Of a stretch of 64,000 nucleotides of DNA, positions 36,020 through 47,688 are shown one piece after another (the first letter of the stretch is position 1; each line of letters opens with the position of its first letter). Both the position numbers and the translations under genes were made by a program. The notes under the pieces are model-generated. The model saw nothing but the letters and a program-made list of their open reading frames with translations. It did no database searches and was not told where the DNA came from. Source of the stretch: Nicotiana tabacum (taxonomy: Eukaryota; Streptophyta; Magnoliopsida; Solanales; Solanaceae). Where the stretch lies: the NCBI RefSeq assembly GCF_000715075.1, contig NC_134089.1:108507157-108571156 (forward strand), in the 5' to 3' direction.

Positions 36020-36200
36020 CCTTGATGGGACGTTATTGCTTTTGATATTATCTCCCTTACCGGGATGTTATTGCTTTTGATATTATCTTCCTTGCCGGGA
36101 TGTTACTTTTTCATGATAATGTTTCCCTTGTCGGGATATTGTTGTTATGCTATTGTTCCCTTGCCGGTATTTTATTGGAATATTATTGATTTCCCTTACC
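36020..36200. repeat. ~40-bp tandem array in F 5' LTR
   Basis: Four to five degenerate units with a TCCCTTGCCGGGATGTTATT-like core, also present at about 50020-50200 in the 3' LTR. Confidence 0.75.
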
Positions 36201-36242
36201 CAAATTGCTTTGTGATTGTTGCTTGGGTGAGGAAGAGTGTAA

Positions 36243-36500
36243 AGCACGAAGGGTGATACTGTGTATGTTTTCTTTGAGAGTGTTAATGCACGAAGGGTGA
36301 TGTCATGCTGATATTGTGAGGGCACGAAGGGTGATGCCGTGACGCACGATCTACAATTCCGTGCCATGATATGAGTGATAATGCACGAAGGATCATTCTG
36401 TGCCATGATTATGTGAGGTAAAAGCACGAAGGATGATGTCGTGCCGATTTTATTGATTTTATGTTGAAGGCGAGAGTAAAAGCAAGAAAGATGATGTTGT
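36243..36500. repeat. GCACGAAGG hairpin-like repeat array in F 5' LTR
   Basis: At least five units open with GCACGAAGG and most close with CGTGC, so a unit can pair GCAC with GTGC. The matching array in the 3' LTR (about 50258-50462) is where that LTR breaks off. Confidence 0.7.
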
Positions 36501-37215
36501 GCACTTGCCTTTGATTTTTGATTCTTGTTGGTAATTGAACTTTGATGTTCCTTATATTTATCTGTTGTTCTTCTGTTATTACTTGATATTCCCCCGCAGC
36601 ATTTTTTCCCCTCTCATCCTTAACTGTATATTTCTGCCTTTATTTTTTGCTGTATATGATTTAAATGCATAGGTTTATTTGGTAGTCTGGTCCTAGCCTC
36701 GTCACTACTCGAAGTTAGAGTAGGCACTTACCAGCACATGGGGTCGGTTGTGCTGATACTACACTCTGCACTGTGTGCAGATCCCGGTGCAGTAGCTTTT
36801 GGACCATAGTGAGGGTGCTGTCTTCAGTCCATTTAGGCGACTCGAGGTAGTCCTGCAGGCGTCCGCAGGCCTTGGCGTCTCCTTCTATCTTTCAATACTG
36901 TTTCTTCTATGTATTTCTGAAATAGCTTGTATTTATCTTTTGGACCGTTATTTGTAGTACTCCTAGACAGTCTATGAAATTGTGACACCAGATCTGGGTA
37001 GCTTTTTAGTTTATGGATTGGTATTGGTAATTTTTAAATTGTTACATTTCTTTTCTTCCGATTATTTAATTCCGTGGTTCATATAATGTTATATCACAAC
37101 TGTTAAAGGATTAAAAATATAAAAAGGTGAATAATTGTAATGGTTGGCTTGCCTAGCTCTCACTAGTAGGCTCCATCACGACTCCCGAGGGTGGAAAATT
37201 TGGGTCGTGACAAGC

Positions 37216-37228
37216 TGGTATCAGAGCT
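37216..37228 (+). other. Primer-binding site of element F
   Basis: TGGTATCAGAGCT lies three bases after the LTR end and is complementary to initiator tRNA-Met. Confidence 0.9.
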
Positions 37229-37410
37229 TTAGGTTACTTAGGTTTCACAATTCACGGACAATCTTAGTATAGTCTGAGAGATCGGTATGGAGACATCTGT
37301 ATTTATCCCCCAGAGGCTACAGAGTTAGGAAAAAACTTCACATCTATTCTTTCCTATCATGTTGTTTGGTTTCTCAATGCTAATTGAATTTCTACTCTGT
37401 TCTTTTGCAG

Positions 37411-38955
37411 ATGGCGAGAACACACGCTTCATCATCAACTGATCAGCAGCCCGAGCCCCCAGCAGTAGCTCTCATGAAGGGCAGAGGGTGAGGTCGAGGC
37501 CGTGCTAGAGGCCGAGGCAGGGGCAGAGCTCAGCCTAGAGCAACAGCACTAGCAGCGGAGCCTCAAGTTGATTTTGATGATAAGGTTCCGGCTCAGGCAG
37601 TTCCGATGGGCCCAACTCAAATCCTAGAGGGGTTCATTGCTACCCTAGTACTCCAGGATGCTCTGGTCCATCTAGCGGGCCTTATGGAGAGTGTCACCCC
37701 GACAGGCTTACTTATGGTAGTACCAACCATCTCTCAGGTCAGGGAGGAGCACAGACTCCAGCTATCGGCACTCCGAAGCAAATAGATCCCCGGTTTCAGA
37801 CTCCAACAGCTCAGCCAGTTGAAGCAGTTCAGCCGGGTATGGTAGATCATACGAGTGAGGGAGCAACTATGTCTGATGATGCCTTGTGGAGATTGGACAG
37901 GTTTACTAAGCTCTTCATGACCATTTTCAGCGGTGCTTCTTCTGATGATCCCCAGGATTATTTAGACAGCTGTCATGAGGTTCTCAGGAACATGGGGATA
38001 GTGGAGACCAATGGGGTCGACTTTGCTGTTTTTCGCTTATATGGATCCGCCAAGACTTGGTGGAGAGATTATTGTTTGGCTAGACTAGTTGGGTCACCAA
38101 CTTTGACTTAGGATAAGTTTTCTCAGCTATTTCTGGAGAAGTTTCTTCATATCACTCAGAGAGAGAACTATCGGAGGTAGTTTGAGCATCGCCAGCAGGG
38201 TTCTATGACGGTTACTCAGTACGAGACTAGGTTTATTGATTTGGCCCGGCATGCTCTTCTTATACTTCCCACTGAGAGAGAGAGAGAGACAGAGTGATGA
38301 GGTTCATTGAGGGACTTGTTCAGCCTATTCGATTGCAGATGGCTAAGAAGACGGGGAGCGAGATTTCTTTTTAGGATGTGGCCAATGTGGCCAGGAGATT
38401 TGAGATGGTTTTATCACAAGGGGTGGTCAGGGGTCTGACAAGAGACCTCATCATTCTGGTAGGTTCAGTGGTGCCTCATCTGGAGGCAGAGATTCTTTTG
38501 GTAGGGGCCATCCTCCCAGACTGTTTCATTCAGCACTTCAGGCTTCTCACAGTGCTCCAGGTGGCCATGGTTATTATATGCATTATTCTGATCAGTTTCC
38601 CTACAGTGCACTGCCAGCTCCTATCAGTGCACCTCCGCTCCAGAGTTTTCAGAGTGGTTATTCAGGCTATCAGGGTCAGTAGTCTCAACTGTCGAAGGCT
38701 TGTTATACATATGGCGATACAGGGCATATTGCTAGATTTTGCCCTCGAGCACCGAGCAACTCTCAGCATTAGGGTTCCCGTGCCATGGTTTAGGTACCGA
38801 GTGTTCCACCGCCCGCCCAGCCAGCTAGAGGTGGAGGTAGAGGTGCTAGAGGTGGAGGTAGAGGTATTAGAGGTGGAGGTCAGGCTAGTAGAGGTGGTGG
38901 CCAGCCAGTAGCAGGCTATCCTAGAGATGTAGTTCAGAGTGGTAGAGCCTAGCCC
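37411..38955 (+). pseudogene. gag: gag of Tekay element F
   Basis: The first ATG (MARTHASSSTDQQPEPPAVA) starts a typical Tekay gag with an RGRGRARGRGRGRAQPR stretch. The capsid-like part reads ALWRLDRFTKLFMTIFSGAS, DDPQDYLDSCHEVLRNMGI and FAVFRLYGSAKTWWRDY, followed by YETRFIDLARHALL. The zinc knuckle near 38695-38750 reads ACYTYGDTGHIARFCP, so the second Cys of the CCHC pattern is Tyr. The C-terminal part has RGGGRGARGGGRG-type repeats. Stops at 37489 (TGA), 38109 and 38178 (TAG) and frameshifts near 37735 and 38290 break it. The start is chosen on the match to the family N-terminus and its place 200 bp after the primer-binding site. Confidence 0.85.
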
Positions 38956-40260
38956 CGATGTTATGCTCTTCCAGCTAGGCCTGAGGCTGAGGCTCCCGAT
39001 GCAGTTATTACAGGTACTGTTCTGGTTTGTAGTAGAGATCTTTTAGTTCTATTTGATCCAGGGTCTATGTACCCCTATGTGTCATCTTATTTTGCATCGT
39101 ATCTGGTCATGCCTAGTGATTCTTTGAGTGCGCATATATATATGTGTTTACACTGATGGGTGATTCTATTGTGGTAGATCGTGTCCATAGTTCATGTATA
39201 GTTGTGATTGGGGGTCTTGAGACTCGAGTAGATTTGTTACTATTGGACATGGTTGATTTTGATGTCATATTGGGGATGGACTGGTAATCACCTTACCACG
39301 CTATCCTGAACTGTCATGCCAAGACTGTGACCTTATCCTTGCTAGGTTTACCTCATTTAGAGTGGAGAGGGACTCCTAGTCATTCTACCCGTAGTGTTAT
39401 CTCATATATGAAGGCTCGGCGAATGGTCGAGAAGGGGTGTTTGGCCTATTTGGCATATGTTCGTGATTCTAGTGTTGAGGTTCCTTCTATGGATTATGTG
39501 CCTGTTGTTCGTGAGTTTCCTGATGTATTTCCTTCAGACCTGCCAGGCATGCCACCCGACAGGGATATTGACTTTTGCATTGATTTGGCTCCGGGCACCC
39601 AGCCCATTTCTATTCCACTATATCGTATGGCCCCACCTGAGTTGAAAGAATTGAAGGAGTAGTTGCAAGACTTGCTTGATAAAGGCTTTATTCGACCTAG
39701 TGTCTCGCCTTGGGGTACACCGGTGTTGTTTGTTAAGAAGAAGGATGGATCGATGAGGAAGTGTATAGATTACCGGCAATTGAACAAGGTTACAATCAAG
39801 AACAAGTATCCATTGTCGATGACTGATGATTTGTTTGATCAGCTTAAGGGTGCAAGGTATTTTCAAAGATTGACTTGAGATCTGGCTACCATCAGTTGAG
39901 GATTAGGGCATCCGATGTCTCTAAGATAGCTTTCCGCACTCAGTACGTGCATTATAATTTCTTGCTGATGTCATTCCGGTTGACCAATGCCCCAACAGCT
40001 TTTATGGATTTGATGAACCGAGTGTTCAATCTTTACTTGGATTCATTCGAGATAGTATTCATTGATGATATTTTGATCTATTCCTGCAGCCGGGAGGAGC
40101 ATGAGCAGTATCTGAGAGTGGTTCTTCAGACTTTGAGAGATAGTCAGTTGTATGCTAAGTTTTCGAAGTGTGAGTTCTTGTTGAGTTCGGCTGCATTCTT
40201 GGTCATGTTGTATCAGCAGAGGGTATTCAGGTAGATCCGAAGAAGATAGAAGCACTCAAG
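38956..40260 (+). pseudogene. pol: Protease and reverse transcriptase of element F
   Basis: The protease region has LVLFDPGSMYPYVSSYFA, where DPG stands for the usual D-S/T-G, and later VDFDVILGMDW. The RT linker PVVREFPDVFPSDLPGMPP and DIDFCIDLAPGTQPIS leads into [72 protein letters not shown] and the catalytic FIDDILIYS (Asp pair intact). Stops at 39284 and 39660 and frameshifts near 39860 and 40197 break the frame. The part after RT ([34 protein letters not shown]) continues in another frame. Confidence 0.9.
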
Positions 40261-40860
40261 AACTGGCCTAGACCCGCATCAGCTACAAAGATCCGAAGTT
40301 TCTTGGGTTTGGCAGGCTATTACCGTCGGTTTGTAGAGGGGTTCATCTATTGCAACCCCGATGACTAGGTTGACTTAGAACGGAGCCCGGTTTAAGTGGT
40401 AGGACGAGTGTGAAGCGAGCTTTCAGAAGCTTAAGACAGCTTTGACTACGGCACCAGTGTTGGTTTTGCCCAGAGGTTCAGGGCCATATACAGTTTATTG
40501 TGACGTATGTCATATTGGACTTGGTGTGGTGTTGATGCAGTATGGCAAGGTCATTGCTTATGTTTCGCGATAGTTGAAGATTCATGAGAAGAATTATCCA
40601 ATTCATGATTTGGAGTTAGCAGCCATTGTTCACTCATTGAAGATTAGAAGGCATTATCTATATGGCATGTCATGTGAGGTGCTCACGGATCACAAAAGTT
40701 TGCAATACTTGTTCAAGCAGAAAGAGCTAAATTTGAGACAGAAAAGGTGGTTGGAGCTATTAAAGGACTATGATATCACTATCTTATATCATCCGGGAAA
40801 GGCCAATGTGGTGGCCGATGCTTTGAGTAGGAAGTCAGCCAGTATGGGCAGTCTTGCGTA
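40261..40860 (+). pseudogene. pol: RNase H of element F
   Basis: After stops near 40367 and 40401 the sequence has LVLPRGSGPYTVYCDVCHIG and GVVLMQYGKVIAYVSR. It then opens into a long frame: [58 protein letters not shown] and [12 protein letters not shown]. These are the standard gypsy RNase H blocks. It is followed in frame by the integrase N-terminal part up to 41206. One stop (TAG for Gln, near 40572) precedes the open part. Confidence 0.88.
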
Positions 40861-42240
40861 TATTCCAGTCGGTGAGAGACCGCTTGCTTTGGATGTTCAG
40901 GCTTTGGCCAATCAGTTTGTGAGGTTGAATGTTTCTGAGCCCAGTTGTGTGTTAGCTTGCACAGTCGCTCGTTCTTCATTATTGGAGCGTATCCGAGATC
41001 GGCAGTATGATGATTCTCATTTGTATGTCCTTAGGGACACTGTGCAGCACGATGGTACCAAGGAGGTTACATTAGGAGATGATGGAGTTTTGAGGTTGCA
41101 GGGTCGAGTTTGTGTACCTAATGTGGATGGGCTTCGAGACTTGATTCTAGAGGAAGCCCATAGTTCACGATACTCTATTCATCTAGGTGCCGCTAAGAAG
41201 TATTAGGATTTGCAGCAGCATTATTGGTGGAGGAGGATGAAGAAGGATATTGTTGCATATGTGGCTCGATGTTTGAATTATCAGCATGTAAAGTACGAGC
41301 ATCAGAGACCTGGTGGTTTGTTCTAGAAGATTGAGATTCCTGAGTGGAAGTGGGAGCGTATCACTATGGACTTCGTTGTTGAACTCCCACGGACTCAGAG
41401 GAAGTTTGATGCAATGTGGGTTATTGTTGATAGGCTGACCAAGTCAACATATTTAATTCCTGTGGCAGTCTCCTATTCCTCCGAGAGGTTAGCTGAGATC
41501 TATATCCGGGAGATTGTTCGTCTTCATGGTGTGCCCATGTCTATCATTTCAGACCGAGATATGCAGTTTACCTCACATTTCTAGAGAGCATTTCAGTGTG
41601 AGTTAGGCACATAGGTTAAGTTGAGCACAACATTTCATCCTCAGGCGGATGGGCAGTCCGAGCGTACTATTTAGATTTTGGAGGATATACTCTGAGCTTG
41701 TGTCATTGACTTTGGAGGCGCGTGGGATCAATTCTTGCCTTTTGGCAGATTTTGCCTACAACAACAGCTACCAGTCGAGTATCCAGATAGCTCCTTATAA
41801 GGCTTTATATGGTAAGCAGTGTCGGTCACCGGTTGGATGGTTTGAGCCGGGAGAGGCTTGGTTGTTGGGTACGGATTTAGTACACGAGGCCTTGGTCAAG
41901 GTCAGGATCATTCAGGATAGGCTTCGTACAGCTCAGTCCAGGCAAAAGAGTTATGTCGACTGTAAGGTTTGTGATGTGGAATTCATGGTCGGCGAGCGGG
42001 TGTTGCTTCGGGTGTCGCCTATGAAGGGCGTGATGAGATTTGGGAAGAGGGGCAAGCTTAACCCTAGGTTTATTGGTCCTTTTGAGAATCTTGATCGAGT
42101 GGGAGATGTGGCTTACAGACTTGCATTGCCGCCGATCTTATCAGTCGTGCATCCAGTGTTTCATGTGTCCATGCTTCGGAAGTATCACGGCAATCCATCC
42201 TACGTGTTAGACTTCAGCACTGTCCAGTTGGACAAGGACT
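40861..42240 (+). pseudogene. pol: Integrase of element F
   Basis: The zinc-binding region reads [15 protein letters not shown]...WWRRMKKDIVAYVARCLNYQHVK, with Tyr for the last Cys. The core has [20 protein letters not shown] (first Asp), [14 protein letters not shown] (second Asp) and GQSERT with the Glu, so the DDE triad is present in sequence. The C-terminal part has YNNSYQSSIQIAPYKALYGK, GERVLLRVSPMKGVMRFGKR, LNPRFIGPFENLDRVGDVAY and VHPVFHVSMLRKY, as in other plant gypsy integrases. TAG stops near 41204, 41323, 41582, 41612 and 41672 stand for Trp or Gln, and a frameshift lies near 41690. Confidence 0.9.
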
Positions 42241-42445
42241 TGTCCTATAAGGAGGAGCCGATAGCTATTTTAGACCCGCAGGTTCGTCAGTTGAGATCGA
42301 AGAGTTTCCCTTCTGTTCGTGTTTATTGGAGAGGTCAGTTTGTTGAGGCAGCGACCTAGGAGTCCAAGTCCGATATGCGGAGTCGATATCCCCATCTTTT
42401 TTCCGACTCAGGTACTTCCTTCTTATGTTCGTTCGAGGAAGAATG
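42241..42445 (+). pseudogene. pol: Chromodomain remnant and C-terminus of element F pol
   Basis: After LSYKEEPIAILDPQVRQLRS the sequence SFPSVRVYWRGQFVEAAT*E then SKSDMRSRYPHLFSDSGTSF follows. This is the degenerate chromodomain of Tekay elements; the stop at 42357 replaces the Trp of the usual ATWE. The frame ends with LCSFEEE and a stop at 42441-42443. Chromodomains guide integration to modified histones. Confidence 0.8.
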
Positions 42446-42451
42446 ATTGTT

Positions 42452-42465
42452 TAAGAGGTGGAGAA
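42452..42465 (+). other. Polypurine tract of element F
   Basis: AAGAGGTGGAGAA-type purine run immediately before the 3' LTR start at 42466. Confidence 0.82.
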
Positions 42466-43076
42466 TGTGGACCTTTTCATCACTTGTTTTGGAAATAAAT
42501 TCTGTGTTCCAAGGCCTTAAAACATCCTTTTTGTCTCACCTCGATTTTGCGTGTGCAGTCCGGGCGTGTATCCGGAAAGCCATTATGTAAAAATCTGTGA
42601 AAAATGGTAAATTTTGATTTTAAAATAAATTTAAGTTGACTTCGGTCAATATTTTGGGTAAACAGACTCGTACCCATGATTCGACAGTCTCCTAGGGTCC
42701 GCAGGAAAATACGGGAGTTGGGCGTATGCCCGGAATTGAATTCCGAGGTCTCAAGCCCGAGAAATGAATTTTTGAAGAAAATTATTTAACTGAAATTATA
42801 AGAGTTTTTAGAAATCTAAATGAGTTTGAATTTAATGGTATCGGGCCCATATTTTGGTTCTGGAGCCCGGTACAGTCTTATATGGTATTTAGGTTGAGCC
42901 TGTAAAATTTGGTAAGAAACAGACTTGAAATGACGTGAATCGGACCATCGGTTGTTAAAAATAGAACTTAAGAGTTCATGAGATTTTTCTTTGATTTTGA
43001 TGCTAAATCCATAGTTATTGATGTTATTTTGATGATTTGATCACACGAGCAAGTCTGTATGATGTTTTTGGACTTG
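42466..43076 (+). mobile_element. 3' LTR of element F, first part
   Basis: It starts TGTGGACCTTTTCATCAC and parallels 34319-34924 of the 5' LTR up to GTTTTTGGACTTG, where element E interrupts it. It differs from the 5' LTR by many small changes, including the start, where the left copy has TGATGACCCAAAAGG. Confidence 0.88.
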
Positions 43077-44277
43077 TGTGCTCCCAAACGCACACACAAG
43101 TATACGTGGTCGACAAGTAATATAGGATTGTAAGTCCAGATATCGTACCCACATGGACTTGCGATTAACTATCAACTAAATTAAATCCAAATAATTAATC
43201 TATTCAAGCAAATCCTAACATATGAATATTTAATTAAAATTTATCTAAAGTAAAAAATTAAGAGATTAAATAAAATAAGTTGGAAAAATTTGGCACGAAT
43301 TCAATGAGAGACGATATTCTAGAGTTATGAGTTAGATAACAATCCCGTCGAGTTTTTCACTTAAATTATCTAATTAATTTATTTAGTTTATTGATTGACA
43401 AGGTTCATATTACTTGTAGCCTTCTCCCGAAGTACTACTCGTCTATTCAAACTAACCTAATGTCTATATTCCTATGTAATTAGAATTAACAAGAGCGCAT
43501 TAATAATTCATGTATATTAACCAAGCAAGGCGATTAGGTATATTGCTATCGTAACCACAAATCTGCTACCCCCTAAGAGTTAAGATCTTGCTCTACTCAA
43601 TTTTATATGCAATCTAGAATTCCCTCTCCCAAGTTTAATCCTAGATTCGTTTATAGTATTCAATTGGTGATCAAGCAATCAAATAATTAAGCGCACGATT
43701 AAATAAATAAACCAGATAAAATAATAAGAACAATTCAAGCTTCAAACTACAATGTTCATGTAGCACCCAAAATATTAGAACTAATAAACTATGAAATTAA
43801 AGGAAGAGAAGAGAAGAAAAACTAGTTATAAGCCCCCTCCAAGCGTGTTGTGTGTTCCTCCACGTGAAAATCCCTTCAAAGTATGTTAGCTCTCTCCAAA
43901 GTGGCGTCCTCTCCCCCAAAAATGTGTTTAGTCTTGCTTTTATACATGTTGGTTAGGTCTAGGGCCGAAATAACCTTCTCCCAGGCAAAATTGGATAGGA
44001 TTCACGTCACTGACGCCCTGGCTAGTGCTAGGTGCCCTCCATGGCACTCCAATATTTTTTATTCTGTTTCTTGTACCATAGGTAGGGCTGGGCGTCACCT
44101 GTGGCGCTGCACTGCCCAACTTCCATGTTTTCGTCCGTTTTGGATCTAATTTCACACATATCGCCCCTGATTGCTCCCGGATCATTCTTACACATGAAAA
44201 CTCATCAAATTAACAGAAATTAACACATTTCACATCCTAAATCCACGACTCAAAAGCAAGATATGAGGCGATATACA
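43077..44277 (-). mobile_element. 3' LTR of element E
   Basis: In minus-strand sense it starts TGTATATCGCCTCATATC at 44277 and ends near 43077. It contains the CG-rich palindrome cluster 44020-44125 and pairs with 47689-48892. ORFs in it (43883-44185) recur in the other LTR with changes that break them. Confidence 0.85.
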
Positions 44278-46594
44278 TACCTTATCCTTGTTTGTTCTCA
44301 AATCTATCATGGTTCATTACGACAACATCCATATATATATATATATAACAACATTAAGACTTAACTCGCATAACTAATTTAGAAAAAAGGTTTATATACA
44401 TAGGGGTCGACTAGGCCATAGACATATCATACCCAAAACTTTATTTTAACCACACACTATACCCTTGACTATGATCAATACCGGCACACAAGCATGCACA
44501 TACAAAATTTCACATTCTTCTCGTTTAAGCATGCCCAGGTATAATATTTCAATTCAATCAATTCCAACAACCTATTTATCACCACCCAACCTTAAAAGCC
44601 GACTTGTAACCACTAAGCACTCTCAACTCATGCAATCACTCAACAAAAAAGTTTTAAACATTACCAATCATTCATGAGATCATGTGCCCTTACCAACAAA
44701 CGAAAGAGTGAATATATACTAGTCCACACATTCAAATGTGCTTTTGAATATGGATTAAGGACATCACACAATTGAACAAAATTCGCTCATTTTCACAAAG
44801 AATTCATAGCAGCACGTGGTCATGCCATAAGCTTGCCCGTAGTGTATACCTCTACTAGTTTAAGCTAACCAAATCTATGATCAATTAGGACTTTAAGGTT
44901 GTAATGTAGGCTAAGGGACGGGTATAATACATTTAGAAATAGTGACTAACTCTCCTAAGCACTTTAATACACTATATTCACAATTCAATCACATATTCTT
45001 CTCAACCAATTCACTTGCCCCAAACCATATGCAACATAGCCCTCTTTTCAATTAAGTACTTCTATATTCCACTAGCACAAATCAATAAAAAAATGGAGGT
45101 GTGTGTTTTTCTACATTATTTGAACTACTATATTTTTTTTCTCTTTTCTTGCAACTTTTCTTTTCCTCTCTCTTTTTTTCTTTTCTTCACACACTCCATA
45201 CATTAAAGTTCATCGGCTAGTGACTTTTGATTTCAACTTTAGTGCACCAACGGGCCCTTCCATGGTTCCACTCAAAAGCTACTCCCCAGTCTCTAACCTT
45301 ACTTCTTTTAGCGACTAAGTGCCTTAGGAGGTAAAGTTTCAATCAATATCAAATTAAGAACAAAATAGGGGTATGGATTGTAATGTGGTTGCCAAAGAAA
45401 AGGTTTATAGTCTCAAAGGGGCTAGCAACAGAAAATTTTATTTTCTTATGCGACAAGCACATCCATGACCAAGCAAGAAACGCCTACATCATCTCCTAAA
45501 TTAGCAAAACTTATAATTTCGCTTCAATTAACACATGGGGCAAGTTCTAGACTACATAGGATAGCACAGAAGATCACAAACCCTCACACACACGTTGCAC
45601 ATGACTCAATCAAGATAGTTTTATTCAACTCTCAGGTCAAGCAAGCACACATAATTGAGAAATTTAAGAAATATTGCACTATGTGGCATACGAGTCAAAC
45701 AACTGAGAAAAGGCGTCACAAAATAGGCTATTTACTTTACTTAGGCTTCACAATTCAAACCAAATACATGGAAAAATAGAATGAATGTCATATCCTAATA
45801 TGCCAGCATTAACTATGTCAATGAGTATCTCAGAGTAACTCAGTTTCTTCCTAAACTACTCCTAAAAAAATAAATAAAGTACCCGGTTCGAGCTACATCC
45901 TTGGAAAAGAACTGGTGCCTAAAGAAAAATCAAGGAATACTACCTAATTATTCTAAAAAAAAATATCTTTTTGGCATTTTTAATCGGACTATTATCCCTC
46001 AAGAAAATTGTCCAAAAGGTCCATCGTCAGGAAAAGTCCAAACTTTTTCTAAAATAATTTCAATTTCCTTTTTTTACCTAGACTATGTCTACTACGAGTT
46101 CTAAAAGAAAAACTAAATAAGAAAATAGTTTTATACAATTAAACTTCAGAAAGTAGTTTCTCCATCCTACACTTATATTATACATAGTCCTCGATGCATG
46201 ATCATAGAGAAAAATATTAAAACAAGGGTGAGAAATACTCCCCGAGGCCCTCTCAGGTCTAGCTCGGACATGATCCTCAATATTAAGGGTCGGAACGACC
46301 CCACACTTAAGCTCAAACATGCTACTCAGCTTCAACTTCGGGTACTCATACTTTCCCTGCTCTGCAAAACAAAAACAACATGAAACTTGACACTATATAA
46401 AAAATAAAAAACAAAAAATACAGGCTGGGTTGCATCCCAACAAGCGCTTGATTTAACATCGCAGCACGACGCTATCACTTTCACCATTTTTCCTTCCACT
46501 TTGAGGATATAAATTGCGCCCCCAATTTTGCTTCAATTTTTCTGTCATGTTCCTGGGGCGGTGGTGTAAAAATAAAGGAACCAAGCAATAGATA
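44278..46594 (-). mobile_element. Element E internal 3' non-coding region
   Basis: 2.3 kb with no recognised domain. Just downstream of the ORF, 46430-46490 carries the GGGTTGCATCCCAACAAGCG block. I know variants of it from the same place, between the ORF and 3' LTR, in many plant Athila-like repeats. ORFs on the plus strand (such as 45465-45779) show no domain. Confidence 0.6.
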
Positions 46595-47545
46595 TCACAT
46601 CTTGCACTTCTTGGCCCTTAAGTGAGGAATATCATTTTGTTTCCTTGGTGTGGCAAATTTCAGAATATAAACACTTTGTTCCTCATCCATTGACTCCTCC
46701 ATATGCTCGATTGGATCAATTCTCATGTCACCAACCAAACACAATGTTGAAAAGTATTTATAATGAGGTCCAATACGCTCCAACTCCAAAATTGCATTAT
46801 TTTTGACATCCTCAATTTTGCACTCTTCGACAACCTTGGCATCATTAATAATATTTTGGTCAAATAGTTGAAGTTCCTCTTTCCGCTCCATAAGCTAGCT
46901 AGAATCCACAAAAATTGGTTGTGGGGCATCAGATGCCTCAACCGTTTTATTCAATTGATCATGCAGGTCATGGATTTCTAAGCCAAATTGGTCTATCTCT
47001 TGTTTTAGCTCAGTTCTTCCTTCCATCAGTTGTTCTGTCATATTTGAAAGACCATCACGGAGAAACTCTTGAGATTTTATCAGTTGATATTGTTCCTCTA
47101 TCCAAGATTGTCTCACTACATCTGCTTCTTCAAAATTTTCCTCTTACTGGTATTCGCTCTCTTCATTTAGTTCTTCCATATTGGCCTTCATTCTTGTGAT
47201 TGCTGCCCTTATTCTTTTCATATCTTTTTTGAGTTCATCATGTTGCTCTGCCAATTGCCTCAAAATATTCCTAATATATGCATCAGGTTTCATATCCTGC
47301 ACTTTATTACACCTATCAAACTCACAAATATTATTAGAAACATCATAATAAGAGTTCTGAGAAGGATAATAAGAATTAGGACAACTATCCCAATGACCAC
47401 CTTGACAACCACACACATTACAAAAATTCCATCCATATGATTGAGATTCACAATTTTGCCATAAATGTGGTCCCCCATAATACGGACAAGAATCACCATA
47501 ATAAGAATAACCAATATTCGGCCATTTATCATTCCAAGATGCCAT
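46595..47545 (-). pseudogene. Element E ORF: zinc-knuckle-like coiled-coil protein, two stops
   Basis: One reading frame of about 317 codons runs from ATG at 47545 (MASWNDKWPNIGYSYYG) to TGA at 46595, interrupted only by TAA at 47144-47146 and TAG at 46893-46895. No frameshift is needed. The N-terminal 70 residues are rich in Tyr, Asn and Ser and hold Cys/His clusters: CPYYGGPHLWQNC and CNVCGCQGGHWDSC. The first resembles the CX2CX3HX4C knuckle of Athila gag with Tyr for the second Cys. The middle (about residues 85-215) is predicted helical and highly charged, for example LAEQHDELKKDMKRIRAAI and MEGRTELKQEIDQFGLEI, suggesting a coiled coil. The C-terminal third is acidic. I infer a gag-derived or RNA-binding structural protein; no pol is present. 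Only the position 140 bp after the primer-binding site supports the start. Confidence 0.68.
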
Positions 47546-47661
47546 ATCAACAAAGATAGTAAATATTAAACTAAGATAAAAATAAGAAGAAGAAGAAGAA
47601 GAAAAAAAAAAACTTGACTAGACAAAAAGTAAAAATCTAATCTAGTAGCTAGTTAATTTCT

Positions 47662-47682
47662 AAGTCCCCGACAACGGTGCCA
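47662..47682 (-). other. Primer-binding site of element E
   Basis: The minus strand reads TGGCACCGTTGTCGGGGA six bases after the LTR end. It is the Asp-tRNA-type site (TGGCGCCGTTGCCGGGGA) of Athila elements with two transitions. Confidence 0.85.
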
Positions 47683-47688
47683 AAAACT

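Larger units (their letters stand above)
34319..37212 (+). mobile_element. 5' LTR of element F
   Basis: It starts TGATGACCCAAAAGGTCATC and ends TTTGGGTCGTGACA. Inside lie a palindrome cluster (35029-35177), a CTCCCTTGCCGGGATG-type tandem array (about 36020-36200) and a run of GCACGAAGG...GTGC hairpin-like units (about 36243-36500). The right LTR has the same order of parts. ORFs of 60-193 codons in it are duplicated in the other LTR or disagree between copies and are not genes. Confidence 0.9.

Noticed and set aside
45465..45779. Plus-strand ORF of 104 codons in element E
   Set aside because: It runs opposite to the element's transcription, has no domain and lies in AT-rich non-coding sequence.
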